Notes under the pieces: generated by a model
The model's database searches: none
Told to the model about the DNA's origin: nothing
What the model saw: only the letters and a program-made list of their open reading frames with translations
In this document: one piece after another, positions 11,403-23,206 of the stretch
How positions within the stretch are numbered: the stretch's first letter is position 1
Layout of the letters: each line of letters opens with the position of its first letter
Program-made: the position numbers and the translations under genes
Source of the DNA: Lobosporangium transversale
Taxonomy: Eukaryota; Mortierellomycota; Mortierellomycetes; Mortierellales; Mortierellaceae
Assembly (NCBI RefSeq): GCF_002105155.1
Contig: NW_019029011.1
Span: 372,001-436,000 of the forward strand
Direction: 5' to 3'
DNA: 64,000 bases

Positions 11403-14101
11403 AATGGCAAGATAAAACAATATCCAAGGAAGAATAGAAGAATAGTATCACTCACTATTTTAGCATGAAATGCCAGTGGTCAAACATGAATGTGGTGATC
11501 AAATTGTCAAAAAATGCATAAAAGTTTCCCTTCTGATAAACAGATCATTGAGGAGGGAGAGTTTAGCGTCGAACTGTTGGGTTGGATAACCACGTTTTTC
11601 TTGAAAATGGCAGGCACAGGATAGACAAGTTTTTGCAGCTTATTGTTACATAAGATTACTAGCTGAGGCCATTTCAGCGACACATCTTCTTCCAAACAAC
11701 TCTCATTTCGTTCTTGGGTTGAATCTGCTCAAAATTCATTTCAATTCATTTCATTGTATCAATCTATCAATACCTAAATCTCATTTCGATTTCAATTTCA
11801 TTTGGTTGATTAGATTTGTTCACATCTAAGTCATACAGGTATTCCTTTTGTTCTATTCGTCTTTTCTTTTCTCTCTCTCACCAACCTCATTTTCTCACTG
11901 TTGCAACCACATTCGTTTAGTTAAGGGTAGCAGTGTATACTGCTGTCTACTTTTTTTACTGCCATAATTATTTATAGCGAACTTTTTCACGTTTTGCAAA
12001 ACCGTCCAAAGCCATTTTCTCATTTACACATTTTATCTTTTTGTGGTTCATCCACTTATCCTTCACTACGCTTCAACAATCTATTTCTGGACGTTGCTAA
12101 CGAATACGGTCAAAGCGCCAGCTGTTGTTTCGGAGTAGCATTTGCAATAAAGGTAAGGAAAGAAAGGCTGCGGAAACAGTTTCTAGTAAGTCAATTTTGA
12201 CTTTCTTTTTGTGTGTGCAGTGAGTGAGTGAGTGAGTGTGGGGAATCAAAAGTAACGCGTCCAATGAATGAAACGCGCGCGCCGCTTTGCTTCTACGATG
12301 AATATGACACACAGTCAAACAACGTTTTGAAATAAGATAACCTGATACAAAAGGGGGTTTCCCAAGCAGGCAGCCTGAAGCCATACGATTGTAAGAGAAA
12401 ATTTTTTTTTAGGGGAAACTCATTTACAGCCCTTGTCGTTTCATTTGTTTCATCTAGATCTTTTCACGGGTGAGAGCAACGCACTTTTTTGGTTTTTGGT
12501 TTTGGTTTTTGTTTACAGTGGGAACTTGCACAAATACACAAGTTGCACAAGATGCTCAGAATGATGTGCCCACACTAGAACAGAAGGACTTTTGTACATT
12601 TTGTCATTGGCCAAGATGCACACGCGGTGCTCTCAGATGATTGTGTCTGTTGTGTTTAGTTTTCGGCAAAATAATGCGTTTAGACGGTAGTCGTTGTCCC
12701 ACTTTTTTTTTTTTTTTTTTTTTTTTTTGCTCACGGTACTGTTCATGTACAAAGCTTGCTATTCCATTTTTTTTTTTTTTTTTTTTTTTTTTGAAGAGAA
12801 GCGAGAGAATCTTTTGGTATATATACATGTACATCTCTTCATCAGTCTTACATCTGCATTTGCAAAGTCTTGCTTCCTCGATCACGTCCATGGGTGCTAC
12901 TTGAACAAGGATTTTATGAACCTTTTTTTTTTTGCTTTGTTTTAAACGAAGAGGAGAAAATATCTGCACTTGTACAAATCGAAGCGGCATGAGGCATGAA
13001 CTTCAACTATTGCAGTCATCTACACCTTTGTATCTCCTTGGTCCGATAACCATTTCTTTTTAACAGATTTAGAAATACTTTTATTGTTGTAAAGATCTTT
13101 CATAAGCAATTTCACAATGTTGTTCCTACATCTGATTATGTTATGCTTTAATATGACCTCAGCGTTCGATAATACCATCTGTAAAGCCTTTATTATTATT
13201 TTTGTGAGCATCTATTCTATTATTTTATTTTTTATTTTTTATTTTTTTTTTGCAATGAGTGTTCTTTCTGTAGCCAAGGGCAATATATATAATATTTGGT
13301 ATAACTGAGCCATCGTATTCTTCCTCAGCTAGTCTTTATTAGGACCAAAAGCCAGTTCAGTGCTTCTCCTATTGCGTGCTATGCTCTATTTACTTCTCCT
13401 TTCTCCTTTCTCCTTTCTCCTTTCTCCTTTCTTTTTTTTTTTTTTTTTTTTTTTTTTACAACAGAACTAATTGAGTAATTTTGGGTCTGCAAAAGTAGCC
13501 ATAGAAGAGATTAAACAAGAAGATGGAAAGAAAGAAAGTTATTGATGCTTGCTGTGGCATGGTAGGCTGTCATAAAAGACGGTTTTTTTTTTTTTTCTTT
13601 TTTGCTGTCATGAAAGCAATTACGATGGTTTGCTTCGCCTCCTGAACCCAGAATGGCTCCCATCTGCCATTTTCGCATTGGGGATATTTTCTTACTCCGC
13701 AGCTAGTCCAGATTTGAGAGAAAGAGGCGCGTAAATTCTGTTGGCAAACAGTTGATAATATTTCTATGGAATAGATGTAATACAAATATATATATATATA
13801 TATATATACAATAGATCATTTATACTTTCCATTTAGAAGATGAATGGCGTCGTGTTGTGCAGGTTGAATTTGTGTTTAGTGTTTGTGTGCATGATGCGAT
13901 TGTCTTGGTGTTTGAAATCTCTCACACCCCTTGTTTTTTTGACACTCCCTGTTTTGAGTCTGTATCATCATCTCATAATCAAACAGAGGGGGCGAGAAGG
14001 GGTAAAACAGCGTCCACACTACATGGTCCTCTACTGTACTTTCATGTTATACATTTTATTCCTGGCGCCACTATATCAGGACAACTATGTCATTGCACTT
14101 T

Positions 14102-14135
<34 letters not shown>

Positions 14136-16425
14136 CTGCAAACAAGCTTTAGAACTGTTTGTTATACCCACTTTATGAACCGCATTAAAAGTGGAGTCGA
14201 CCGTGCCAAAACTAGATTGCATTTCAACGCGTGTTGACCTTCAGCAACACAACAATGCAACAATGCAAAATAAAAAAGGGGGCAAGAGTTATTGGGAAGA
14301 ATCCAGAGTATCGTCCCTCGCTAAGTCCTTATCCTTCTTGGCTTCTAGTCCAAGATGAAGAAAGCTGTTTGTTGTTACCGTTGTTCTGTTGACCATTGAC
14401 TGAATGCGACTGTGCAAAGTCGTTCATCCTCTCTCTTACATATTGATCAAAAAAAAAAGAAGAGCCACATTCTTTGGAGGTATGAGGAAGTATATGATGC
14501 ATGATGGCATGGTTGTATGCTTTACTGAGTCAAGGGGCGGGGCCCTTGCTTGGGATGTTTTGGTCACCAGGATGTGAAGAAACAGTAGAATTGCTCCGAT
14601 AAAACACTCTTGTCAATCTTTTTTTTACTTGAGACTTCTTAATGGCCAAAGCACACACACCACGCTAACTGTACCTGAATTCAGTCTGTACGACTGTCCA
14701 GTTGTAAGACAATTATGGATATAAAAAGTATACATTTTGTTTATATTTAATAACCTAATGTGTATATATTCTTTTTACGTACAATTATTTATCTTTATTG
14801 TATATCTGTATATATAAATATACATCTTTATAATATATGAATGTACAGCTGCATTCACTGCACGTTACTACCAATAACTACGTAGTATTATATACATGTA
14901 TAATGTAATAACTGTATAAATATTAGAGTTTTTTGAATGGGGGAAATACACACCATCAGCAGACATATTGTGTACAATTCGAGATCTATAAGCGATGCAT
15001 TCTTGTATAAGGCCACGGTCGGGGGAGAGCTTGTAGTTTTGATCGACATTGTCATCCACTTTCTCTCTCCGTTGAGGAGGCAAAAAAAAAAAAGATGACA
15101 GACAACCGTTACTGAAAAAAAAAAAAAAAAAAAAAAAAAACAATCACTGTACCCTACGCCTCTTTATTCCTGTATTAATTTGCTTGTGATTTATTTCTAT
15201 TCTTTTTTTTTTTTTTTTTCCTTTTCTCTTTTCTTGTTCTGTTCTCCTCATTTCTCCTACCAAAATCTATTCCTTCTTGTCTTTGTCTCCTAATCACCCT
15301 TCCTTTCCTTCCTTTTTCCTTTTCATTAATAGATTTTTTTTTTTGGTCTTGTAGTTCTACAACGGAAACATTTTTTACTCTGCCTTTACTCTGTCTAGCA
15401 TCGTCAGTAGCATCGTTAGCAACATCGTCACCATCAGTATCATCGTCATCATTATCATCACTCCAAGCGCATCTCAAGAACACCTCCTTTTCCCGATCTG
15501 CCCAATAGAAAAAGAATCCATCCGCCTTTTTTATCTTTTCCCTTTTCCAACCTTTTGCCTTCACTGTTTCTTTTTATCTGTTGATTTTGCCTTTGCTCTC
15601 ACAGCCGTAGCCTTTTTTACTTCTTCTTTCTCCATCATCACAACAACGACCCTAATCCCCCTTCCTTCCCTCCTCTTCCTCCTTCTCCTTGCAAAACATC
15701 ATCACCATCTCAACTCATCCTAGACCAGGACCCGTCTTTTGCTCGTTACTCTCCTTTTTTTCCTCTTCGATTTGATATCCCTTCTAGTCTTTGTCTCCCT
15801 TTTTTATTATTGTTATTATTACTATTATTATTACTATTATTATTTTGAATGCTTTAATCATCCACATTGGTCTTTATATCGACTAATTTACTCTATCCTG
15901 TGCTTCTTGGACCACTGTTGGCATTCGACATTGTTCTACTTCTTTTTCTCCTGTTTTATTTTTATTTATTTTCCTTATTTTGCATCCGCTGCTGTCTGAT
16001 TCACTTTTCCAATTCCAGCGATCTTCGAACCCGGGGTATTTTTTCTACTTCACAACGTATTCGACCGCCTAAATCCCATTCTCAAAAAATTACAGGTAAT
16101 ACAATTATACTTCTACCTTTTTTTTATTTTTTTTTTTTATTTTTTTGATCATAGTAGTATCGGTGCATCGGTACAGGAGTTTTGTATCTCAAATTATGGG
16201 CTTTACTTTTTTACTGACGCTCTTTTAACAATATTTCTCCGATCTTGGGTCTTTGTTTCTCACTTCCCGTCCTTGCTTAATTATTTTTCTTTTGGTCAAT
16301 TTGTAAACAACTCAACCGACAACTATCATCTCTTCCGTATACGCAACCTCGCATCTTTTTTGAACTAATTTATTTAGGTCCGAAAGCTTTGCCAGATAAG
16401 CTTGGTTTTCCCATAATCATTCACT
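11403..16425. other. Gene-poor 5-kb region upstream of STE12
   Basis: No gene is supported. Open frames here are short, often encode homopolymers (poly-Phe or poly-Lys from T or A runs), and lack domains. Long T or A runs occur near 12703, 12769, 13432, 14102, 15114 and 15204. From about 15.2 to 16.4 kb the plus strand is strongly pyrimidine-rich, fitting a long promoter or 5' leader for STE12, possibly with introns. A TA-repeat lies at 13788-13808. Confidence 0.5.
13394..13457. repeat. TTCTCCT heptamer repeat running into a T run
   Basis: About five copies of TTCTCCT (13394-13430) run directly into a T run of about 26 bases. Simple-sequence DNA in an intergenic region. Confidence 0.85.
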
Positions 16426-17570
16426 ATGTTGACCGCTACATCCAGGCGCCAGGATTTCTTTGTCCAACAACAGCAACAACAGCAACAACAGCAACAACAG
16501 CACTCACATAGTCAAATCCAATCTCAACATCAACAGCAATATCCATCATCACAAGGATCTGTACAACAACCACAACAACATTCATTACATGGTCAACATC
16601 TCTCACATCCTCAACAACACCAGCAGCACCTACAACAATTGCAACATCACCATCAATTGCAGCAAACGCAGCAACAACAACAGGATCAGCAACAATTGCA
16701 GCAGCAAGTACAGACACTGCAACAACTACAGCATCAAAATGAGCATCAGAATATCCTCCTGAGCGATTCCCTTGCTCTGAGCACAGCCTCTGCATCAAGA
16801 ATTGATGAAATTGATCGATTGAGTGTCTTTCTGACAACTGCCCCAACTTATCAGATGGAAATCTCAAAGTTCCTGTTACCGACCGGCGAAACGATATCTT
16901 GTGTCCTTTGGAACGAGCTTTACCATATAACCGGCACGGACATTGTACGCTCCCTGGTCTCGCGATTTGAAAGCTTTGGTCGCCCTGTACGCAATATTAA
17001 AAAGTTTGAGGAGGGTGTCTTCTCTGACCTTCGAAACCTCAAGCCTGGTGCCGATGCCTGTCTTGAAGAACCCAAATCACCCTTTTTGGAGATGTTATAC
17101 CGTAACAACTGTATTCGAACACAGAAAAAGCAAAAAGTGTTTTACTGGTACTCTGTACCTCATGATAGACTTTTCCTTGATGCTATGGAGCGTGATCTCA
17201 AACGTGAGCAAGCAGGAACAGAGCCAACCTCTCAAGCAGTGGCCGAGCCCGCCTTGTCCTGCACTCTGGAGACAGTTCGTGATCTGGTTGAGCGTTTGTC
17301 TCGAAGAACAATTGAGATGAATACCATTACCGAGACACTTCAGAGCTTTACGCCGGATGGAGTCGCTCCCATGAGTCGCCAGCTTCCTGCAGCCATCTCC
17401 CCTTCAGCTACTTCACCCACTCAAGCACAGCTTGTACCGGAAGGTGCAGTATCGTCAGCAACATCGACCACAGTTATTCGTAACGACAGCAACGGAGCAT
17501 CAATCAACGAGATGCGAAGAGGATTCCAGCATGGTCATCCATTTGATGATATTGGGTATGTAAAACAATT

Positions 17571-17601
<31 letters not shown>

Positions 17602-19280
17602 ATTTTTTCCTTCTTCTGAGACCAAATGAAAGACAAACGTGTATTCATTGTTTGCAATAACGCATATTTCTTAGATCGGATGACAATTCTGAATCCAAAG
17701 TGCCCATTGATACTGATGGCTCCCATAATATTGGATCAGAAGTCATGAGCCACCCCTCAGATACGAATGCAGGCCTTTTCGGTTCTTTTACGCTGTTTGA
17801 GGGATCACCTACATACAAGAAACGACGTAGGCGTTCCACTGCCAATCCTTCAATGCTCTCGGAACAAATCGAACGAGGTTCAGATATCATCAACAGCAAA
17901 GGAGTTTTGCACAGTGAGGGACAAAATGGTACCTTTGACTTGGATCAAGATTTAGCTGACAGATACCTGGATGGTAATACTGGCCATAAGAGTGGCCAAG
18001 TTGGCAGCTTCATGCAAGATTCAACTAGACCCATCCATCATAAAGGATCTGCTTCCATATCATCACTTCCATCTCTTCATGGAGGAACTTCTTCCCATTC
18101 TTCCCATTCTTCTCGTTCATATGCATGCCCTGTACAGCCATGTGGTCGTCTATTTAAGCGTTTGGAGCATTTAAAACGTCATTGGAGGACGCATACTCTG
18201 GAGCGTCCCTACGCTTGCAACATCTGCTCAAAGCGGTTTTCACGTAGCGACAATCTCGCTGCTCATCGTAAAACTCATGACAAACCATCTTGGGCTAATG
18301 ACGAAGACTCGTCTGCTCCTCGTGCAGACACTGAACTGGAGACTGACCTTGAGGGTGATGAGCAGGATAATGACGAACATCGGAGGGCATCTAAAGGGTA
18401 CGCTTCTGACCATAGTGTAGTTAGGAAGCGTCGTCGTATGCATAAGGAACGTGGTATGGAGTCCATGAGCGAACGTGAGAGCCTAAGTGGTCTCAGCAGC
18501 GGTGATGAAGATGAAGATTCAAGCATGCTCAACATGATGCGTCTATCATCCTTGAATCAGGAGCAGCAGCAGCAATATCTGCTTCAGCAGCACCGTCAAC
18601 CCCACGCCAAAGCAACAACACCTCTGCTTCAAGCCCAGCACCCTCCTTATGCTCTCAGTAGCCAGCGCCCGAGCGTGTTTCCCGAGCTTGCTAGTCAGAA
18701 TTTCATGCCAGCAATGGCCATGATGACTGCCAATCAACCATATCCACACTATGTAGCAGCTGGTCCGCTCTCCGCTGGCTTTGGTGGCTTCATTGCAAAC
18801 CAACCAGTCCCGCCTCCATTGTATACGCTGGATGAAGAAGAAGAGGACGAAAGCGAGGAAATCTCAGACATGGAGAAGCTCCGATATCAGTATGAATACA
18901 ACATCAAGGCCGCTATTGACTCGACTCCAGTGTTGTCTGAAGTAACCAAGATGATGAATTCGCCTTATGGCGCAGCATTTGGCTATGGGAGTGTCATGAC
19001 CGATTATGCGCCATATGGTGCATACCCGCTTGCCACTCCCATTGGTCTTGGAGGTCGATTTCCGTTTGACTCTACAGCAGCAGCGTCAGCAGCATCAGCA
19101 AACTTCTTGGCGACCTCGATGGTCCCTTCATCTTCTGCTTCGTCTGCTTCGGTTGCGACCTCAAACTCTGGTGCTCCGTCCAATTTCCCAATTGTACATG
19201 CTACGGCTCTGCCGCCTTCGCACCATCATCAAGAGTACCTTGAGTTTACGCTTGGAAGTATGCTTCCAACATCGGTTTAG
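16426..19280 (+). CDS. STE12: STE12-type transcription factor with C2H2 fingers
   Basis: Fungal-specific regulator of mating, invasion and development, acting downstream of MAP kinases. Two exons (16426-17555 and 17675-19280) give 911 residues in phase. The N-terminus is a Gln/His-rich low-complexity region (residues about 14-105) coded by mixed CAA and CAG. The STE DNA-binding domain spans about 140-260; its core includes KFLLPTGETISCVLWNELYHITGTDIV-like sequence and a VFYWYSVPHDRLF segment. Two C2H2 zinc fingers lie at about 525-578: the first has the C-x4-C spacing of CPVQPC and ends HWRTH, the second is CNICSKRF and ends HRKTH. This STE-plus-two-finger layout is that of filamentous and early-diverging fungi; the S. 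cerevisiae protein lacks the fingers. Acidic and Gln-rich stretches follow and probably act in activation. The ATG lies directly before the conserved poly-Gln region and no upstream coding is seen. Confidence 0.95.
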
Positions 19281-19641
19281 ACTCCCATAGGGTCTTTTTT
19301 TCTTTTTAGTGCTCCCGAAAATTTTTATTTACAACTTTCTCCACTTGTACAGAATCAACGTAAAATTAAAAAGCAACGATATTTATTACTGTACTATAAT
19401 ATACAAATATACAAATGATCTTTATAAAAAGTTCTTTTCTTGCAAAAAGTTGTCATTAAGTTTAATTCCATTACAGTCACGCGGCAAAAGTTATTGACGA
19501 ATTACGTTATGAGGTTGAGCTCAGTAAATGATTTGTAAACTAACGTTATCAGTTTCTCTTGTAGTGTTTTCCCCAATTCATCATTAAGATCTTCTCTGAG
19601 ATTAGGAAAGACCTTTGGGTGTTTCAAATCTTTACTTTTTT

Positions 19642-19718
19642 TCCTGTTTAAAAAAAGCCAGCCGTTTCTTTATGCATATTTAAATATGGTTTGTGGATTG
19701 CAAATACTCGACGCATCT

Positions 19719-19749
<31 letters not shown>

Positions 19750-19896
19750 GGTAATATCCTTGAAGGTGGTTCTCTTTTGTTCCTTGGAGTAGCGCACAAT
19801 GCTCTTGAAAGCTTGCTCATTTAGCACTTTGGGTTGCCTTGAAGTCGGAGCGCGAACAGTGATTGGGACGCTTAGATAATACCCCGAGTCATTGAT
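19642..19896 (-). CDS. Possible terminal exon of an unrecognised gene
   Basis: On the minus strand a frame opens just after a plausible acceptor (gtgttctcag at about 19897-19906) and reads about 48 codons of ordinary protein-like sequence, beginning INDSGYYLSVPITVRAP. It then passes through the A run as about 11 Lys codons and stops 24 codons later. No upstream exon could be firmly joined. A second open stretch lies nearby at about 20010-20140. The poly-Lys makes the downstream part doubtful. Function unknown. Confidence 0.25.
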
Positions 19897-20262
19897 CTGA
19901 GAACACGGTTATTCATGCATTTTCAACGATTACACATCTATTCTTGGTTTCTAAATTTTTGGGCACGGCGGATTTTCAATGGAAAAGAAAGAACAGAGAC
20001 GATGCTTTACTATTTATTCCCTGCTTGACAATTTTGCCAGGGTGCCAATTAAGCTTAAGTGACTGCGAAATTTAAGAGGACGCCAAATAACGGCGCCAAC
20101 CCAGGTTGTCAAAAGGACTCTATAGCCTTTGTCATGTGCCTATTCAGGCAAGCAAATGAATGGTATGAGCGTCCAGCCTAAGGAAAATGTGTAAGCACCA
20201 AAGTCCGGGACTCAAAAAGCTCCTTTCTCGTCGCCTGAATGTCTGGCTGTGGAAGTTTTAGT

Positions 20263-20268
20263 CACGTG
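20263..20268. promoter_or_regulatory. E-box CACGTG upstream of MSH6
   Basis: Palindromic CACGTG, 71 bases upstream of the MSH6 start, in context GTCACGTGAT. This is the core site for bHLH factors such as USF, Cbf1 and Rtg3-like proteins. Occupancy is inferred only. Confidence 0.4.
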
Positions 20269-20338
20269 ATGAAAGATACAGCAAGATGGTAAACAGCCTG
20301 TGTGTTGATCGACGCTCCCATTCTTTAAGCAGCGAGTT

Positions 20339-22594
20339 ATGACATCAGATCTTAAACCGACAAAGTCGCCAGCACGGGGCAAAGGACAGGGCACCCAGCC
20401 TGTCATGACTCAAAGGTCACTTCTCTCATTCTTCGGTACATCTACCCCTATATGTGCCACCAACGATAATGGAGCTGACATGGCTCCCACTTCTCCACAA
20501 GACATGCTGAATGAAGCATCATTATCAGGATCAACGACATCAGACTCTATTCTCCGGACACCTGTCAAGAGTAGTAATAAAAAGGATGATAAACAGGTAA
20601 ACATATTCTCACTCGAGTCGCCGTCGCCCTTATTCTCAACAGATGAAGCTGTTTTGCGAAGCTCTTCAAAACGCAAAACAATAGACCTTGAAGAGGATGA
20701 AAATGAACAGATGAGTCCCTTGACAAGGGATGAATCGCGATCGGTCAAGAAGTTTGCAGCTGCCGTCAAGAATTTGTCGCTCAACTCACCTGTTCGAAAA
20801 CTGCGTCCGGAAGATTTTAAAGATGATAATAACAATGAAGACAATGTGGTGACGGGACAGGCGTCAGGCACGAGACGATCGGTAAGTTTATTTCGAGAAC
20901 ATCTTTTAAATAAAAAAAGCATACTACTGAGCTTCTGGCCCCAAGGGACATTAAATAATTATTATAATGATCAATTGGATACAATTAGAGCCGAGGCATT
21001 AGAAGGATTCATTATGCAATATCGGACGAAGAAGGCGAGGATGATGGCCATGTAGGAACGGCCAAGAAAACTGAAGCTCTTAGGAAGAATAGAGTCAACT
21101 ATGATGATGAAGATTCGGAATACGAAGCACCGGCTGCATTACCTGAGGATGACTTTAATATGGACATCGGTATGATAATTTTTAATCCGGATCCCGGTAT
21201 CGTCATGATAATATAGGGATACTGTTTAAAAACGGCTGTTTGATTTTACAGTTATTAAAAATACATCCTTATCCTTTTAACAGATGAAGCAGATCTGGAT
21301 GATAGCCTTCTTGAAGACGATGACGATGCTCCACCATCGCCTACACGTCATAAGCAGCCTATCTTAAAAAACAATCCACAGCAATCTGTATCAGCCAAGC
21401 CCGTAGCTACGGCCAGTATCTTTAATAAACCAGCATCCTCTCCAAGTAAATCAACATCATCACCAGCGCGTCCCACACTCTTACTCAAAGACGATAAAAA
21501 GAAGGAGCGTGCTGCCAAATTTGAAGAAGCAAATACCGGCCGATATAGATGGCTTCTGGATATTAGGGATGCAGAAAAAAACCCTATTGGTAGGTTAACT
21601 TGTTCATTCATTATAATTTGACATAGCAGAAGCAGCAATGTGAAAATAAAAACTTTTCTAATTGCATAGAATACGTTTTTCCTTATTTGGAAAATAGGTT
21701 CTCCAAACTATGATCCCAGGACGCTCTATGTTCCCGATGATGCATGGAAGAAATTTACAGAATTCGAGCGTCAGTTTTGGGAAATCAAGTCGAAACATTT
21801 TGACTCTATTGTGTTTTTCAAAAAGGGCAAATTTTACGAGCTGTACGAGAACGATGCTGACATTGGACACCAACAATTTGATCTCAAGCTCACAGATCGA
21901 ACCAATATGCGTATGGTCGGCGTACCCGAGTCAAGTTTTGAATACTGGGCTGCACAGTTCATTGCCAAGGGCTATAAGGTTGCAAGAGTCGATCAGATGG
22001 AGACCGCACTTGGCAAGGCTATGCGTGAGCGTGATGGAGCCATTTCAAAGGCTTCAGCACAAAAAGTCATCCATCGAGAGCTACATTCGATTCTGACAGC
22101 AGGAACTCTCACAGATTCAGGGCTTTTGACCAACGAGATGGCGACATATTGCATGGCTATCAAGGAATTGACCAGACAAGGAGCGGAGCATTTGCCTACG
22201 CAGTTTGGAATTGCATTTGTTGACACTTCAACAGCTGAATTCAACCTAGCAACGTTCTACGATGACATGGATAGAACTAAATTTGAGACCTTAATAACTC
22301 AGATTAAACCAAAAGAGATTGTTGTTGAAAAGGGTGGTCTGAGTATGAGAAGCATTCGGATCTTGAAAAACAGCCTAGGTCCCAATACTATCTGGAACCA
22401 TCTGCGGCCGGTATCAGAGTTTTTTGATGAGGTCACAGCACTCGATGAGATTAGGATTCGCGAATACTTTGGCCCTAATACCCCAGGAACAGTGGCCACA
22501 GAATGCTGGCCATCTGCCCTACAGAAAATGTGCGACTGTGCCCCAGTAATGAGTGCACTAGGCGGTTTAATTTGGTATCTGAGATCGGTAAGCG

Positions 22595-22631
<37 letters not shown>

Positions 22632-23155
22632 GCAGGACAATTTAATGTCCTAACTTCATCAACTTTGGCGAAATGGACTAAATTTGTTGATTCTTTTCCG
22701 TGCTTCCTATATTCTATTAGTTGAAACTGGATGAAGAGTTGTTGTCCTTTAAGAATTTTCACATTTACGATCCTGTTCGTCAGGCATCAACACTCATCTT
22801 GGATGGACAAACTCTCTCAAATTTGGAGGTTTTCCAAAATAACAGTGATGGCACGGAAGCTGGCACAGTTTTTCGACTTCTCAACCGGTGTGTTACGCCA
22901 TTTGGCAAGCGGCTCTTCCGTCGCTGGCTCTGTCACCCCTTGAGATCGAGCTCTGCCATCTCTGCACGACTGGATGCTGTTGAAGACTTAATGCGCGTAC
23001 CTGGATTTTTGGAGCTATTTGAGGAAAAATGTGTGAGGTTTCCAGACCTTGAGCGTATCGTGAGTCGAATCCACGCGGGTTCATGCAAAGTTTCAGAGTT
23101 TCTCGTTGTCCTTTCGACATTCCGAACTATAATCGTAAGTTTTTTACTATTTTTA

Positions 23156-23206
<51 letters not shown>

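Larger units (their letters stand above)
19281..20338. other. STE12-MSH6 intergenic region with a coding-like patch
   Basis: About 1 kb. A 29-base T run lies at 19721-19749. Most of the rest is unremarkable, apart from the minus-strand coding-like stretch and the E-box listed separately. Confidence 0.5.

Noticed and set aside
12604-12990. 128-codon minus-strand ORF with two poly-Lys runs
   Set aside because: Depends on two T runs of the + strand; composition is low-complexity and no homology is recognised.
15175-15564. 129-codon minus-strand ORF
   Set aside because: Lys/Arg/Asp-rich product arises from pyrimidine-rich plus-strand DNA upstream of STE12; no domain or splice support.
16436-16867. 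143-codon ORF antisense to the STE12 poly-Gln region
   Set aside because: Val/Ala/Asp-rich product is the mirror of CAA/CAG repeats; STE12 is clearly the coding strand.
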